Part shown: positions 6,480 through 13,539 of the stretch, piece after piece
How positions within the stretch are numbered: position 1 is the first letter of the stretch
Layout of the letters: each line of letters opens with the position of its first letter
NCBI GenBank assembly: GCA_005799475.1
Contig: SYGQ01000004.1
Coordinates: forward strand, 1 to 22,338
Reading direction: 5' to 3'
DNA length: 22,338 nucleotides
Origin: Planctomycetia bacterium
GTDB taxonomy: Bacteria > Planctomycetota > Phycisphaerae > Phycisphaerales > SM1A02
Notes under the pieces: model-generated
What the model was told of the DNA's origin: nothing
What the model saw: the letters and a program-made list of their open reading frames with translations, nothing else
Databases searched by the model: none
Program-made: the position numbers and the translations under genes

Positions 6480-7559
6480 CTAGGCGACCTGCGCCGACTT
6501 GGCGTTCTTGTTCGCGCGCGACGCATCGATGCGCCGTTTCGCGAAGGCGATCGCAGCATCGGAAGTGCTCGACGCACTCTCGCCCTCGCGCAGCACAGCG
6601 GCCATCGTCTCTTCGATCGCGGCCACCTTCTGGTCGACCTGCGCCTCCGTCATGCCGAGGTAGAGGCCGCCCAAGCGAATGAGACCGCCGGCGTTGGAGA
6701 TGAAGTCGGGCGCGTACAGGATGCCGCGCCGCTTGAGGTATGCGCCGTCGCTGTGCGGATTGAGCAACTGGTTGTTGGCCGTGCCGCAGACAATGTCGCA
6801 GTGCAGTTTCTCGATCGTCGCGTGGTCGAGGATGCCGCCCATCGCACACGGCGCGAGAATGTCGAGTTTCTCGGTGAAGAGATTGCGGTCGTTGCCGACC
6901 GCGACGCAGCCGAGTTCCTCGACCGCGCGCTTCATCGTGGGGACATGGACATCGGTGACCATGACCGCCGCCCCCGCCGCGCGGAGCAACTTCGCAAGTT
7001 TGTAGCCGGTCGCGCCGCAACCCTGCACGCCAACGGCGAGGTTGGAGAAATCCGGCTTGCGGCCGGACTGCCTGAGGCACGCCTTCATGGAATTGAAGCA
7101 TCCCTGCGCGGTCCACGGGCTCGGGTCGCCACCGTGGCTGACGGCCTCGCCGCCCATGATGTGCTTGCACTCCTGCGCCATCCAGTCGCAGAACTGCGGA
7201 CTCACACCGACATCTTCGGCGGCGATGTACGCGCCGTTGTGGCTCTGCACGAATCGGCCCATCGCGCGACCCTGCGCTTCGGTGGGCTGCTCACCTTGCT
7301 TGTTGAGAAGGATGACCGACTTGCCGCCGCCGAGCGCGAGGTCCGCGGCCGCGGCCTTGAAGGTCATGCCTTCCGAGAGCCGGAGCACATCGAAGATCGC
7401 ATCGTCCTCGTTGGCATAGAAGTAGCGGCGCGTCCCACCGAGAGCATTGCCAAGGACAGTCGAGTGGATCGCAATGATGGCTCGCAGTCCGGTCGCCGGA
7501 TCGTTGAGGAACGAAACGCGCTCGTGGCCGTGGTGAACCATGCTCTCAAGGGTGTGCAT
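6480..7559 (-). CDS. bcd: Leucine (branched-chain amino acid) dehydrogenase
   Basis: 359 residues, typical for the Glu/Leu/Phe/Val dehydrogenase family. It oxidatively deaminates Leu, Val and Ile with NAD+ to the 2-oxoacids that E1 then uses. Catalytic features: GNALGGTRRY (37-46); K68 in EGMTFKAAAADLALGGGK and K80 in GGGKSVI, at the same numbering as the substrate-binding and catalytic lysines of Bacillus leucine dehydrogenase; AAEDVGVS (113-120); and a Rossmann motif GVQGCGATGYKLAK (177-190). NNQL and FISNAGGLIRLGGLY follow. The ATG at 7559 has a GGAG about 8 nt upstream, the clearest Shine-Dalgarno site in this cluster. The preceding 100-nt gap contains a small hairpin. Phenylalanine or valine dehydrogenase cannot be excluded, but the BCKDH neighbours favour branched-chain substrates. 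Confidence 0.9.
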   Translation of the reverse strand: MHTLESMVHHGHERVSFLNDPATGLRAIIAIHSTVLGNALGGTRRYFYANEDDAIFDVLRLSEGMTFKAAAADLALGGGKSVILLNKQGEQPTEAQGRAMGRFVQSHNGAYIAAEDVGVSPQFCDWMAQECKHIMGGEAVSHGGDPSPWTAQGCFNSMKACLRQSGRKPDFSNLAVGVQGCGATGYKLAKLLRAAGAAVMVTDVHVPTMKRAVEELGCVAVGNDRNLFTEKLDILAPCAMGGILDHATIEKLHCDIVCGTANNQLLNPHSDGAYLKRRGILYAPDFISNAGGLIRLGGLYLGMTEAQVDQKVAAIEETMAAVLREGESASSTSDAAIAFAKRRIDASRANKNAKSAQVA

Positions 7560-7629
7560 TCAAGACTCCAAAGGAAGTGCTGTGGAAAGAACGATCAGTG
7601 AATCCGACGGGGGAAGAGGCTATCTGCTG

Positions 7630-7648
7630 CGCTTGGCGGATCCAAGCG
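7630..7648. other. Small hairpin in the acyl-CoA dehydrogenase - leucine dehydrogenase gap
   Basis: CGCTTGG and CCAAGCG pair perfectly around a 5-nt loop, 11 nt past the acyl-CoA dehydrogenase stop on the minus strand. No T-run follows, so it is at best a weak terminator or an mRNA-stabilising stem. The rest of the gap (7560-7659) shows only the GGAG before leucine dehydrogenase. Confidence 0.4.
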
Positions 7649-7659
7649 GGTGGAGGAAA

Positions 7660-9597
7660 TCAGTCGACCCGCCGGCCCGCGAAGGCGCTGCCAGACCCGA
7701 ATTGCGGAATGCCGTTGGACGAGGCCGGCCGGCCCGTGCCGCGCGCGGCCATGATCGGTGTGCGCTCGGGAATCGAGTAATCGGCATTCGTGTATGCGTC
7801 GGCTTGGGCCATCACGCTGTCAGCGCAGGTGCGGGCGGAGGCATCGGTGTTCCAGCGCAGCCCGCGCGTGGCCTCGTCGATCTGCGCGAACGCGAGTTCG
7901 CACAGGTGATTGACGACAGCCAGCTCGTGCGAGAGCGACGCGCCGGCGAGTCCGGCCCGCAGGCGCGAATCGCACTTACTGAGCGAACAGGCCACGGCGT
8001 GAATCCAGAGCGCGGCGTTGGAAAGGCGCGCCTGAATGAACTGATCGCTGATGAGTTTCTCTTCGTGCTCCTTGAACATCATCTTTGTGTTGTAGGAGTG
8101 GTCGCGGATCCGGAACATGAGTTCCTGCGCCTGTCGGGTGAGCGCGGGATGCATGCGCTCGAACTTGGGCACGGGACGGCGCATGCCGAGAAAGAGTTCG
8201 CCGCCGATGCGTGCGGCCGCGCCGAGCTGCTTGAATGGACGCGCGCGCAGGGCCATCATCCAGGTCCCGAGTTGCTTCGAGCCATAGGCGAAGATGAACG
8301 AGTGCATGACCTCGTTGGCGCCTTCGACGATCGTGTTGATGCGCGAGTCACGCCAGATGCGCTCGACATGGTTCTCCGTCATGTACGACTCGCCGCCCAT
8401 GACTTGAAGGGTGTCGTCGACGGTGCGATAGCCGTACTCGCTGCAGAAGACCTTGCACGCCGCCGTCTCGAGCATGATGTCCTCGTCGCCGCGATCGAGG
8501 AAGCCAGTGGTCATGTAGAGCATCGCGTCGGCCGCGTAGACATAGGCCGCACTGCGCGCGATGCGCTCCTTGACGAGGTCAAACTCCGCGAGCGAACGGT
8601 CGAACTGGTAGCGGTACTTCGCCCACTTCATCGCCTGCTCGAGCGCGTACTCGGCGCCGCCGAGCATTCCCGCCGAGAGTGTGCATCGCCCGAAGTTGAG
8701 GCACGACAGCGCCACATTGAGGCCGCGCCCCTCCTTGTGAAGGAGGTTGGCCTTCGGAATGCGCACATTGGTGAATCGAATGCGCGCTTGCCATGTGCCG
8801 CGAATGCCGCACTTCGCGCGGTTGCGGCTGAAGATCTCGATCCCCTCGATGTCGGGGGTGCAGATGAGCGCGGTGACGGCCTCCTTTGTCTTGCCTGACT
8901 TGGGGTCCGTCACCTGCTGCTTCGCCATCACGGTGAAGAGGCCGCTGAGCGCCCCTGAAGTCGCCCACTTCTTCTCGCCGTTGAGGATGTAGTGCGTGCC
9001 GTCCTCGGAGACCTCGCAGTGCGTCTCTTGACCATTGGCGTCGCAGCCGACATTGGGCTCGCTGAGGCAGAACGCGCTCAGAGCGTCAGATGCCAGACGC
9101 GGGAGGAAGCGGCGTTTCTGTTCGTCGGTGCCGAAGAGCATGATCGCGCGGCAGCCGATCGATTGGTGCGCCGAGACGAGCACCGCCGTCGAGCCGCAAC
9201 TGCGGCCGATGCGCGCGAGCACTCGGTTGTAACTGGTGATGCCGAAGCCGCCGCCGCCAAACTCGGTCGCGATCGTCATCCCGAGGACGCCGAGTTCGAA
9301 GAGCCGCCGGATCACCCAGTCGGGGATGTGCTGCTCTTGGTCAATGAGGTGTGCTGGATGCTCCGTGCGCAGGTAGGAGTCGAGGCGCGCGAGCAACTCG
9401 TCGCAGCGCGCGGTTTCTTCGGCGGCGATCTTCGGATACGGGAAGTAGAGATCCTCGCGGAAGTTCCCCCAGAACACATTCTTGATCGCGCCCATGGTCG
9501 CCGGATCCGGCCCGAGCATTTCCTCGGCGACCTCGATCTGCTTGCGGTCCTTCGCGGAGATGTTCTTCAGGTTGTCAGCGATCTTGGTGGTGGTCAT
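7660..9597 (-). CDS. Acyl-CoA dehydrogenase, VLCAD/ACAD9-like
   Basis: 645 residues. A FAD enzyme that forms the alpha,beta double bond in acyl-CoAs and passes electrons to ETF. The N-terminal helical domain carries RRLFELGVLGMTIATEFGGG; the middle domain has FCLSEPNVGCDANGQ and YILNGEKKWATSGALS (FAD/substrate contacts); the C-terminal domain has LNFGRCTLSAGMLGGAEYAL, YRYQFDRSLAEFDLVKERIA and LQVMGGESYM. The catalytic base is E425 in NTIVEGANEVM, the MCAD/VLCAD position; isovaleryl-CoA dehydrogenase uses a different residue, and the corresponding site here is glycine (G303). About 200 extra C-terminal residues, mostly helical, match the long VLCAD/ACAD9 type. The ATG at 9597 lies 50 nt after the upstream hydratase. 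Substrate is unproven: branched-chain acyl-CoA by context, longer chains by family. Confidence 0.9.
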   Translation of the reverse strand: MTTTKIADNLKNISAKDRKQIEVAEEMLGPDPATMGAIKNVFWGNFREDLYFPYPKIAAEETARCDELLARLDSYLRTEHPAHLIDQEQHIPDWVIRRLFELGVLGMTIATEFGGGGFGITSYNRVLARIGRSCGSTAVLVSAHQSIGCRAIMLFGTDEQKRRFLPRLASDALSAFCLSEPNVGCDANGQETHCEVSEDGTHYILNGEKKWATSGALSGLFTVMAKQQVTDPKSGKTKEAVTALICTPDIEGIEIFSRNRAKCGIRGTWQARIRFTNVRIPKANLLHKEGRGLNVALSCLNFGRCTLSAGMLGGAEYALEQAMKWAKYRYQFDRSLAEFDLVKERIARSAAYVYAADAMLYMTTGFLDRGDEDIMLETAACKVFCSEYGYRTVDDTLQVMGGESYMTENHVERIWRDSRINTIVEGANEVMHSFIFAYGSKQLGTWMMALRARPFKQLGAAARIGGELFLGMRRPVPKFERMHPALTRQAQELMFRIRDHSYNTKMMFKEHEEKLISDQFIQARLSNAALWIHAVACSLSKCDSRLRAGLAGASLSHELAVVNHLCELAFAQIDEATRGLRWNTDASARTCADSVMAQADAYTNADYSIPERTPIMAARGTGRPASSNGIPQFGSGSAFAGRRVD

Positions 9598-9609
9598 GGC
9601 GAGACGAAG

Positions 9610-9615
9610 ACAATA
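9610..9615 (-). promoter_or_regulatory. Candidate -10 box for the acyl-CoA dehydrogenase
   Basis: TATTGT lies 12 nt before the ATG on the minus strand in the 50-nt gap after the hydratase gene. It matches four of six -10 consensus positions and would give a leader of about five bases. No convincing -35 box or Shine-Dalgarno site is visible. The same hexamer occurs 13 nt before the histidine phosphatase start. It could be an internal cluster promoter. Confidence 0.3.
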
Positions 9616-9647
9616 GCGGAAAGGGCCGCCCGAAGGAAAGGGACGAT

Positions 9648-10520
9648 CTACCGAACAGGATTCAGGAACTGCGCGAGCTTTTCCCTCGCGGCTTCGGTGT
9701 GGCGAAGTGCAACCAGTGAGCGGCGTTCTTCGGCGACGGCGGCGGCGAAGCCCCCGGCGAGGCCGGCGGCAACGCAGCGAAACACGGCATCCGCAGCGGG
9801 GGTGGGCGGCGTGGCGGCGCGTGCGGCCGAGAGCGCGGCGTGCAGCCGCACGGCATCGTGGGGTCCCACACAGCGAGGCGACTTCCGCGGCGCGTCGATC
9901 GGGTGCGCGACGAGCCAGCGGAGCGCGGCGAGCACAGCATCGTCGCCATGCGCGACGGTGAGATCGAAGAGTCCTGCGGGCACGCTCTGAACTGGGTTGG
10001 TCTCACCCTTGGCAGTCTGGGCGATGCCGAGTGCAGCGTCGACACGCGCCGCGTACATCACGGTGCCGCCCCATCCTGGGCAGATACCCAGCGAACACTC
10101 GGGCAGACCAACCCGCCAGGGTCTGTCCGCGGGCGCGGGCATGACGCCGACGATGCCGTCGCAGTGCATGGCAATCTCGAGGCCGCCGCCGAGGGCAGCT
10201 TTGTGCACGATGGCGACGCTCGGACAGGGCATGCTGTGCAGCATCGCGAACGCTTCGCTGCCTCGGCGCAAGTACGCCTCAAGTGCGACATCGTCGAGGC
10301 CATCGATTTCTGCGAGGTCGGCACCGGCGACGAAGACGCGCTCGCTCGTGGATCGCAGGATGATTCCGGCGGGGTTGCTCGCCTTGAGCGCGTCGAGCGT
10401 GAGAGCGATCTCGTCGATGAGCCAGCCGTCGAGGACGACAACGCCACCGCGGGGTTTGGCGGGGTTTGGGATGAGGCTGACGATGGCCGTGCCGCAGGGG
10501 GCGTGTTCGTGTGGAAGCAT
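9648..10520 (-). CDS. Enoyl-CoA hydratase/isomerase (crotonase) with both catalytic glutamates
   Basis: 290 residues, slightly longer than classical crotonases (about 260). Hydration of 2-enoyl-CoA needs two glutamates, and both are here: E115 in AALGGGLEIAMHCD and E141 in LPECSLGICPGWGG. The oxyanion-hole region is FVAGADLAEIDGL (63-75). The C-terminal third is Ala-rich and less conserved, ending in RHTEAAREKLAQFLNPVR. The ATG at 10520 follows the stop of the preceding crotonase by one base (TGACATG), so they are probably translationally coupled. The first part resembles the hydratase half of FadB/FadJ, but no 3-hydroxyacyl-CoA dehydrogenase domain follows. The substrate is not determined by the sequence; a role after the neighbouring acyl-CoA dehydrogenase is likely. 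Confidence 0.87.
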   Translation of the reverse strand: MLPHEHAPCGTAIVSLIPNPAKPRGGVVVLDGWLIDEIALTLDALKASNPAGIILRSTSERVFVAGADLAEIDGLDDVALEAYLRRGSEAFAMLHSMPCPSVAIVHKAALGGGLEIAMHCDGIVGVMPAPADRPWRVGLPECSLGICPGWGGTVMYAARVDAALGIAQTAKGETNPVQSVPAGLFDLTVAHGDDAVLAALRWLVAHPIDAPRKSPRCVGPHDAVRLHAALSAARAATPPTPAADAVFRCVAAGLAGGFAAAVAEERRSLVALRHTEAAREKLAQFLNPVR

Positions 10521-10521
10521 G

Positions 10522-11304
10522 TCAGTGGCTCCGAGCGGGGGGCTTCGATCCGATCCGAGCCGAAATCCGCGCCTGCGCTTCGGTGCCGGCGATGACACGC
10601 GCGCTGAGCTCGGCCGCTTCGTCGGCGATGCGCTCGTCGAGTGAGCCGTCGAGTTCGTTGAGGAGCCGCTTGGTGCATTCAAGCGCGAGTCGACCGCCGC
10701 TGGCAAGGGATGCGGCGAGCGACGCGACCTGTGCAGGGAGTTCGGCGGCCTCGACGCAGTGCGTGACGAGTCCGCGCGCGAGGGCCTCGCGGCCTGTGAT
10801 CGTGCCGCCCATGAGGAGCATTGCGCGCGCCGGGCCAGCGCCGATGCGACGCATGAGCCACGGCGCGACGACCGCGGGGCAGACCCCGAGGTCGACTTCT
10901 GGATAGCCGAGCTTCGCCTCAGCGTGCGTCACGGCAAAGTCGCACACGACGGCGAGTCCGCAACCGCCGCCGACCGCCGCTCCTTGGACGCGGGCGATTG
11001 TCGGCATCGGGAGTCGACGAAGTTCGAGCAGCGCGCGCGAAAGGTCGCGCAGCATCTGGCCCATGGCGACGGGATCGTTCGCAACGGCCTTCAAGTCCAT
11101 TCCAGCGCAGAACACGCTGCCTTCGCCCTGAAGGATCGTCACGCGCACGGACTCGGGTGAAGACGCCGCACGCTCGGCGACCGCGCCGATGGCGGCGCGA
11201 AGCTCACCAATCATCACAAGTGAGATGGCGTTGCGAACCTCGGGGCGCGCGAGCTCGATGCGCGCCACGCCGCCATCGAAAGAAGTTCGCACGCACGCGG
11301 TCAT
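10522..11304 (-). CDS. LiuC-like enoyl-CoA hydratase (probable methylglutaconyl-CoA hydratase)
   Basis: 260 residues, normal crotonase length. Motifs: ARPEVRNAISLVMIGEL (19-35), the CoA-binding FCAGMDLKAVAND (65-77), GAAVGGGCGLAVVCDFAVT (108-126), and LGYPEVDLGVCPAVVAPWL (132-150). The first catalytic glutamate of classical crotonase is replaced by G116; the second, E136, is kept. The G at that site followed by a PxVVxP segment is what I recall for LiuC-type hydratases of leucine breakdown, which would convert methylglutaconyl-CoA to HMG-CoA. That fits the cluster, but it is inference; other crotonases share this pattern. The ATG at 11304 comes 31 nt after the membrane-protein gene, past a short CG-repeat run. 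Confidence 0.85.
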   Translation of the reverse strand: MTACVRTSFDGGVARIELARPEVRNAISLVMIGELRAAIGAVAERAASSPESVRVTILQGEGSVFCAGMDLKAVANDPVAMGQMLRDLSRALLELRRLPMPTIARVQGAAVGGGCGLAVVCDFAVTHAEAKLGYPEVDLGVCPAVVAPWLMRRIGAGPARAMLLMGGTITGREALARGLVTHCVEAAELPAQVASLAASLASGGRLALECTKRLLNELDGSLDERIADEAAELSARVIAGTEAQARISARIGSKPPARSH

Positions 11305-11335
11305 GGGCGAAAGGTAGTCGCGCGCGCGCGAAGCG

Positions 11336-12085
11336 TCAGTAGAGGGGTTCGCCGCACTCTGGGCACTTTGCGCTCCAGAGATTGCCATCGACACGGTGGC
11401 GACAGGCCGGGCAGAGTCCGCGCGCACGAAGGGATCGACGATGCGTCGTCTGTGCATGCGCTCGCAGCCCGTGCGCGACCCACGCCATGAAGATGACGAC
11501 ACTCCCAATGGCGTACAGGATCGGCCATGCGATGAGCGTGTTGAAGGCCAGGTGGATCAGCTCGAGCGGAGGCTGCTTCCGCGTGCCCGTGGCCGCGTCG
11601 AACGACGCGAGCACGAGGCGGCGGTCGATGTCCACGCGCAGCATGAGCGCGCGGTCGACGACCCGCCTGATCGCCTCCCTCTCGCGGCCCACATTCGCCC
11701 CGAGGGCGTCGAATCGCTTCACGCTCAGTTGGGTGGCGGCGGGATCTTCCCGCGAGGCGCTCGGCCACCCCCACGCGTCGTTGGTCACCGTGACCGCGAA
11801 CTCGCCGTACGGACGCGCCTGCTCCCAGCCTTCGGGCGTCCCAGCCCCATGCAGGGCGAAGCCGTCGAGTTGACCCCGGTCATTGACGAAGAGTCGGCCG
11901 TCGATGACGACAACTGTTGTCGCACGGTGAATGAACGAGTCGGCCAGGAGCGCGCAGGGGAGTCCGGCCACGAGGGCCAGCAGAAAGGTCCAGCCCATCG
12001 CGCGTGTCCACGGTGTGTGCGTCGTTCGCGCCGAGTGGTACTCGATCGCGCGCTTGGACCGAAGCAGAGCGCGGATCGGATTCAC
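11336..12085 (-). CDS. Two-helix membrane protein with C-terminal zinc ribbon, function unknown
   Basis: 249 residues. I do not recognise a named family. A basic N-terminus (residues 1-30) precedes one transmembrane helix (about 31-51, GWTFLLALVAGLPCALLADS). A soluble domain of about 125 residues follows, then a second helix (about 181-206) and a basic tail ending in a four-cysteine zinc ribbon: CPACRH (C225, C228) and CPECGEPLY (C241, C244). The middle domain would face the periplasm and the ribbon the cytoplasm. The GTG start at 12085 shares bases with the stop of the upstream crotonase (GTGA overlap), so the two are coupled. A few more in-frame codons exist upstream but overlap that gene. 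It sits among fatty-acid/amino-acid catabolism genes with no obvious metabolic role. Confidence 0.78.
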   Translation of the reverse strand: MNPIRALLRSKRAIEYHSARTTHTPWTRAMGWTFLLALVAGLPCALLADSFIHRATTVVVIDGRLFVNDRGQLDGFALHGAGTPEGWEQARPYGEFAVTVTNDAWGWPSASREDPAATQLSVKRFDALGANVGREREAIRRVVDRALMLRVDIDRRLVLASFDAATGTRKQPPLELIHLAFNTLIAWPILYAIGSVVIFMAWVAHGLRAHAQTTHRRSLRARGLCPACRHRVDGNLWSAKCPECGEPLY

Positions 12086-12885
12086 GCGCGCGGGGCCCCG
12101 TGTCGGGCGGCCCACACCGCCGCAAGCATCGAACGCGCTTCTTCGCCGGCGCAGAGATCGGCGGTCGCCCGAGCGGCTTCGTCGGAACGAGATCCAAGTG
12201 CGCCGTGGCGAGAGGTGCCGTCGACTCGGTTGAGCCAGCGCTTTGTCTCACGCAGCGCGACGCGACCCTTCGCTGCGAGGCCGGCAAGTGTCGCCACTTC
12301 TTCAACTCGAAGAGTGTGCTCGTCGGGAACAACTCGGTGCACGATCCCAAGAGCAAGCGCCCTTTCGGCCGTGACCATCTCGCCCCCGAGCGCGAGGAGT
12401 CTCGCGCCGCCGATGCCGGCGCTCGCCAGCAGTGTCGGAAGGCTCACTGCGGGCGAGACGCCGATGCGATGCACGGGGTATCCGAAGGTGGCCGACATAC
12501 TCGCGATCACGATGTCGGCCGCAGCCACGAGGGCGCAGCCACCCGCAAGTGCTGGCCCTTGCACGCTGGCGACGACGATGGCATCGAGGTCGCGCAGTCG
12601 TCGCACGAGCGCCGAAAGCCGCTCGACGAACTCGACGAGTGTGCGCCCCTCCGCTGCCGATTCGGCAAGGTCGAATCCGGCACAAAACGCACGGCCCTCA
12701 GCGCGAAGGAGCACCGCATCGATCCGATCCTCGCGCGCGGCGGCCTCCGCCTGCGAGACGCCAACCTCAAGCGCGGCGAAGAGCTCCTTCGAGAGCGCGT
12801 TGCGCGTCGAGTTGCTCGCGAGCGTGAGGATGAGCGAGCGATCAGGTCCAGGGTCGGTCCATCGAAGCGGTGCCGGATCGGTCAT
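12082..12885 (-). CDS. Crotonase-fold protein lacking both catalytic glutamates
   Basis: 267 residues and the first gene of the leftward cluster. The crotonase fold is clear: ASNSTRNALSKELFAALE (23-40), the CoA/oxyanion segment AFCAGFDLAESAAEG (66-80), SVQGPALAGGCALVAAADIV (107-126), TFGYPVHRIGVSPAVSLPTL (133-152) and LALGIVHRVVP. At the two sites where hydratases carry glutamate it has A118 (GGCALV) and V138 (YPVHRIG). It therefore is not a standard enoyl-CoA hydratase; an isomerase, hydrolase or other crotonase activity, or a non-catalytic role, is possible. Annotation pipelines would likely call it an enoyl-CoA hydratase. The ATG at 12885 has no Shine-Dalgarno site. It is divergent from the histidine phosphatase across a 57-nt spacer. 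Confidence 0.85.
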   Translation of the reverse strand: MTDPAPLRWTDPGPDRSLILTLASNSTRNALSKELFAALEVGVSQAEAAAREDRIDAVLLRAEGRAFCAGFDLAESAAEGRTLVEFVERLSALVRRLRDLDAIVVASVQGPALAGGCALVAAADIVIASMSATFGYPVHRIGVSPAVSLPTLLASAGIGGARLLALGGEMVTAERALALGIVHRVVPDEHTLRVEEVATLAGLAAKGRVALRETKRWLNRVDGTSRHGALGSRSDEAARATADLCAGEEARSMLAAVWAARHGAPRA

Positions 12886-12891
12886 CGGTCC

Positions 12892-12897
12892 ATTGTC
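12892..12897 (-). promoter_or_regulatory. Weak candidate -10 box at the head of the leftward gene cluster
   Basis: GACAAT lies 6 nt before the ATG of the degenerate crotonase, matching TATAAT at four of six positions. It is in the only spacer (12886-12942) that could hold the main promoter for the long minus-strand run. No -35 element is seen. If used, the mRNA would be leaderless. Confidence 0.25.
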
Positions 12898-12923
12898 CCA
12901 GCCCTTGGGCGTCGGTGGGCGGG

Positions 12924-12929
12924 TATTGT
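12924..12929 (+). promoter_or_regulatory. Candidate -10 box for the histidine phosphatase operon
   Basis: TATTGT ends 13 nt before the ATG at 12943 on the plus strand. Transcription would start around 12936-12937, leaving a leader of about six bases. This also argues against the in-frame GTG at 12934, which would lie upstream of the start of transcription. No clear -35 box is seen. Confidence 0.35.
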
Positions 12930-12942
12930 CCGCGTGAGTCCA

Positions 12943-13539
12943 ATGGCACAGCCCAACAAGCACATTTGGATCGTCCGGCATGCCGAGACGGAGTGGAGCG
13001 TCAATGGGCGCCACACCGGGCGCACGGACATTGGGTTGACGGCCGAAGGTGAGGCGAAGGCGCGCGGCCTCGAGTCCATCCTTTCTCGCGAGCGCTTCGA
13101 GCAGGTACTCACGAGTCCGGCGAGCCGCTCGATCGAGACGGCGCGGTTGGCGGGCTTCGGTGAGCGTGTGCAGGTGGACGCCGACCTCTCTGAGTGGGAC
13201 TACGGCGACTACGAGGGACTCCGCTCAGCCGAGATCGACGCGCTGCGGCCGCACTGGGATCTCTGGCGCGATGGGTGTCCCGGCGGCGAGTCCATCGAGG
13301 CTGTCGCGCGCCGCGCATGGCGCGTGCTCGGCCGCTGCCTCACGACGAACGGGGACACGCTGCTCTTCTCGCACGGGCATTTCTCGCGCATGCTCGCAGC
13401 GACCTGGCTCGAACTCCCGCCCTCGCGCGGCCGGAGTTTCGGGTTGAAGGCTGGATCCATCAGCGTGTTCGGCTACGAGCACGCCAATCGAGTGATCTGG
13501 CAGTGGGACCGTGTCGACTCGATCGAGGGGCGCCGATGA
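12943..13539 (+). CDS. Histidine phosphatase (phosphoglycerate-mutase-like)
   Basis: 198 residues. The active site of the branch is complete: R12-H13 in IVRHAETEW (the usual RHGE has alanine in place of glycine), R62 in SPASRSIETA, E84 in LSEWDYGDYEGL, and H144 in LLFSHGHFSRML. H13 would carry the phosphate. The GRHTGRTDIGLT and LWRDGCPGGES segments and the final SISVFGYEHANRVIWQW resemble bacterial histidine phosphatases related to the SHB17/sugar-phosphatase group, so a small phosphorylated metabolite is likelier than protein, but the substrate is open. The ATG at 12943 is chosen over GTG at 12934. The stop overlaps the MgtE start by 4 nt (ATGA), so the two are translationally coupled. Confidence 0.88.
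   Translation: MAQPNKHIWIVRHAETEWSVNGRHTGRTDIGLTAEGEAKARGLESILSRERFEQVLTSPASRSIETARLAGFGERVQVDADLSEWDYGDYEGLRSAEIDALRPHWDLWRDGCPGGESIEAVARRAWRVLGRCLTTNGDTLLFSHGHFSRMLAATWLELPPSRGRSFGLKAGSISVFGYEHANRVIWQWDRVDSIEGRR

Noticed and set aside
11319..11330. CG dinucleotide run before the LiuC-like gene
   Set aside because: Short alternating CG runs are expected in DNA this GC-rich; no regulatory meaning can be supported.
12004..12942. Plus-strand N-terminal extension of the histidine phosphatase opposite the degenerate crotonase
   Set aside because: It is low in motif content and antisense to a clear crotonase; the phosphatase proper starts at the ATG at 12943, just after a -10-like box.
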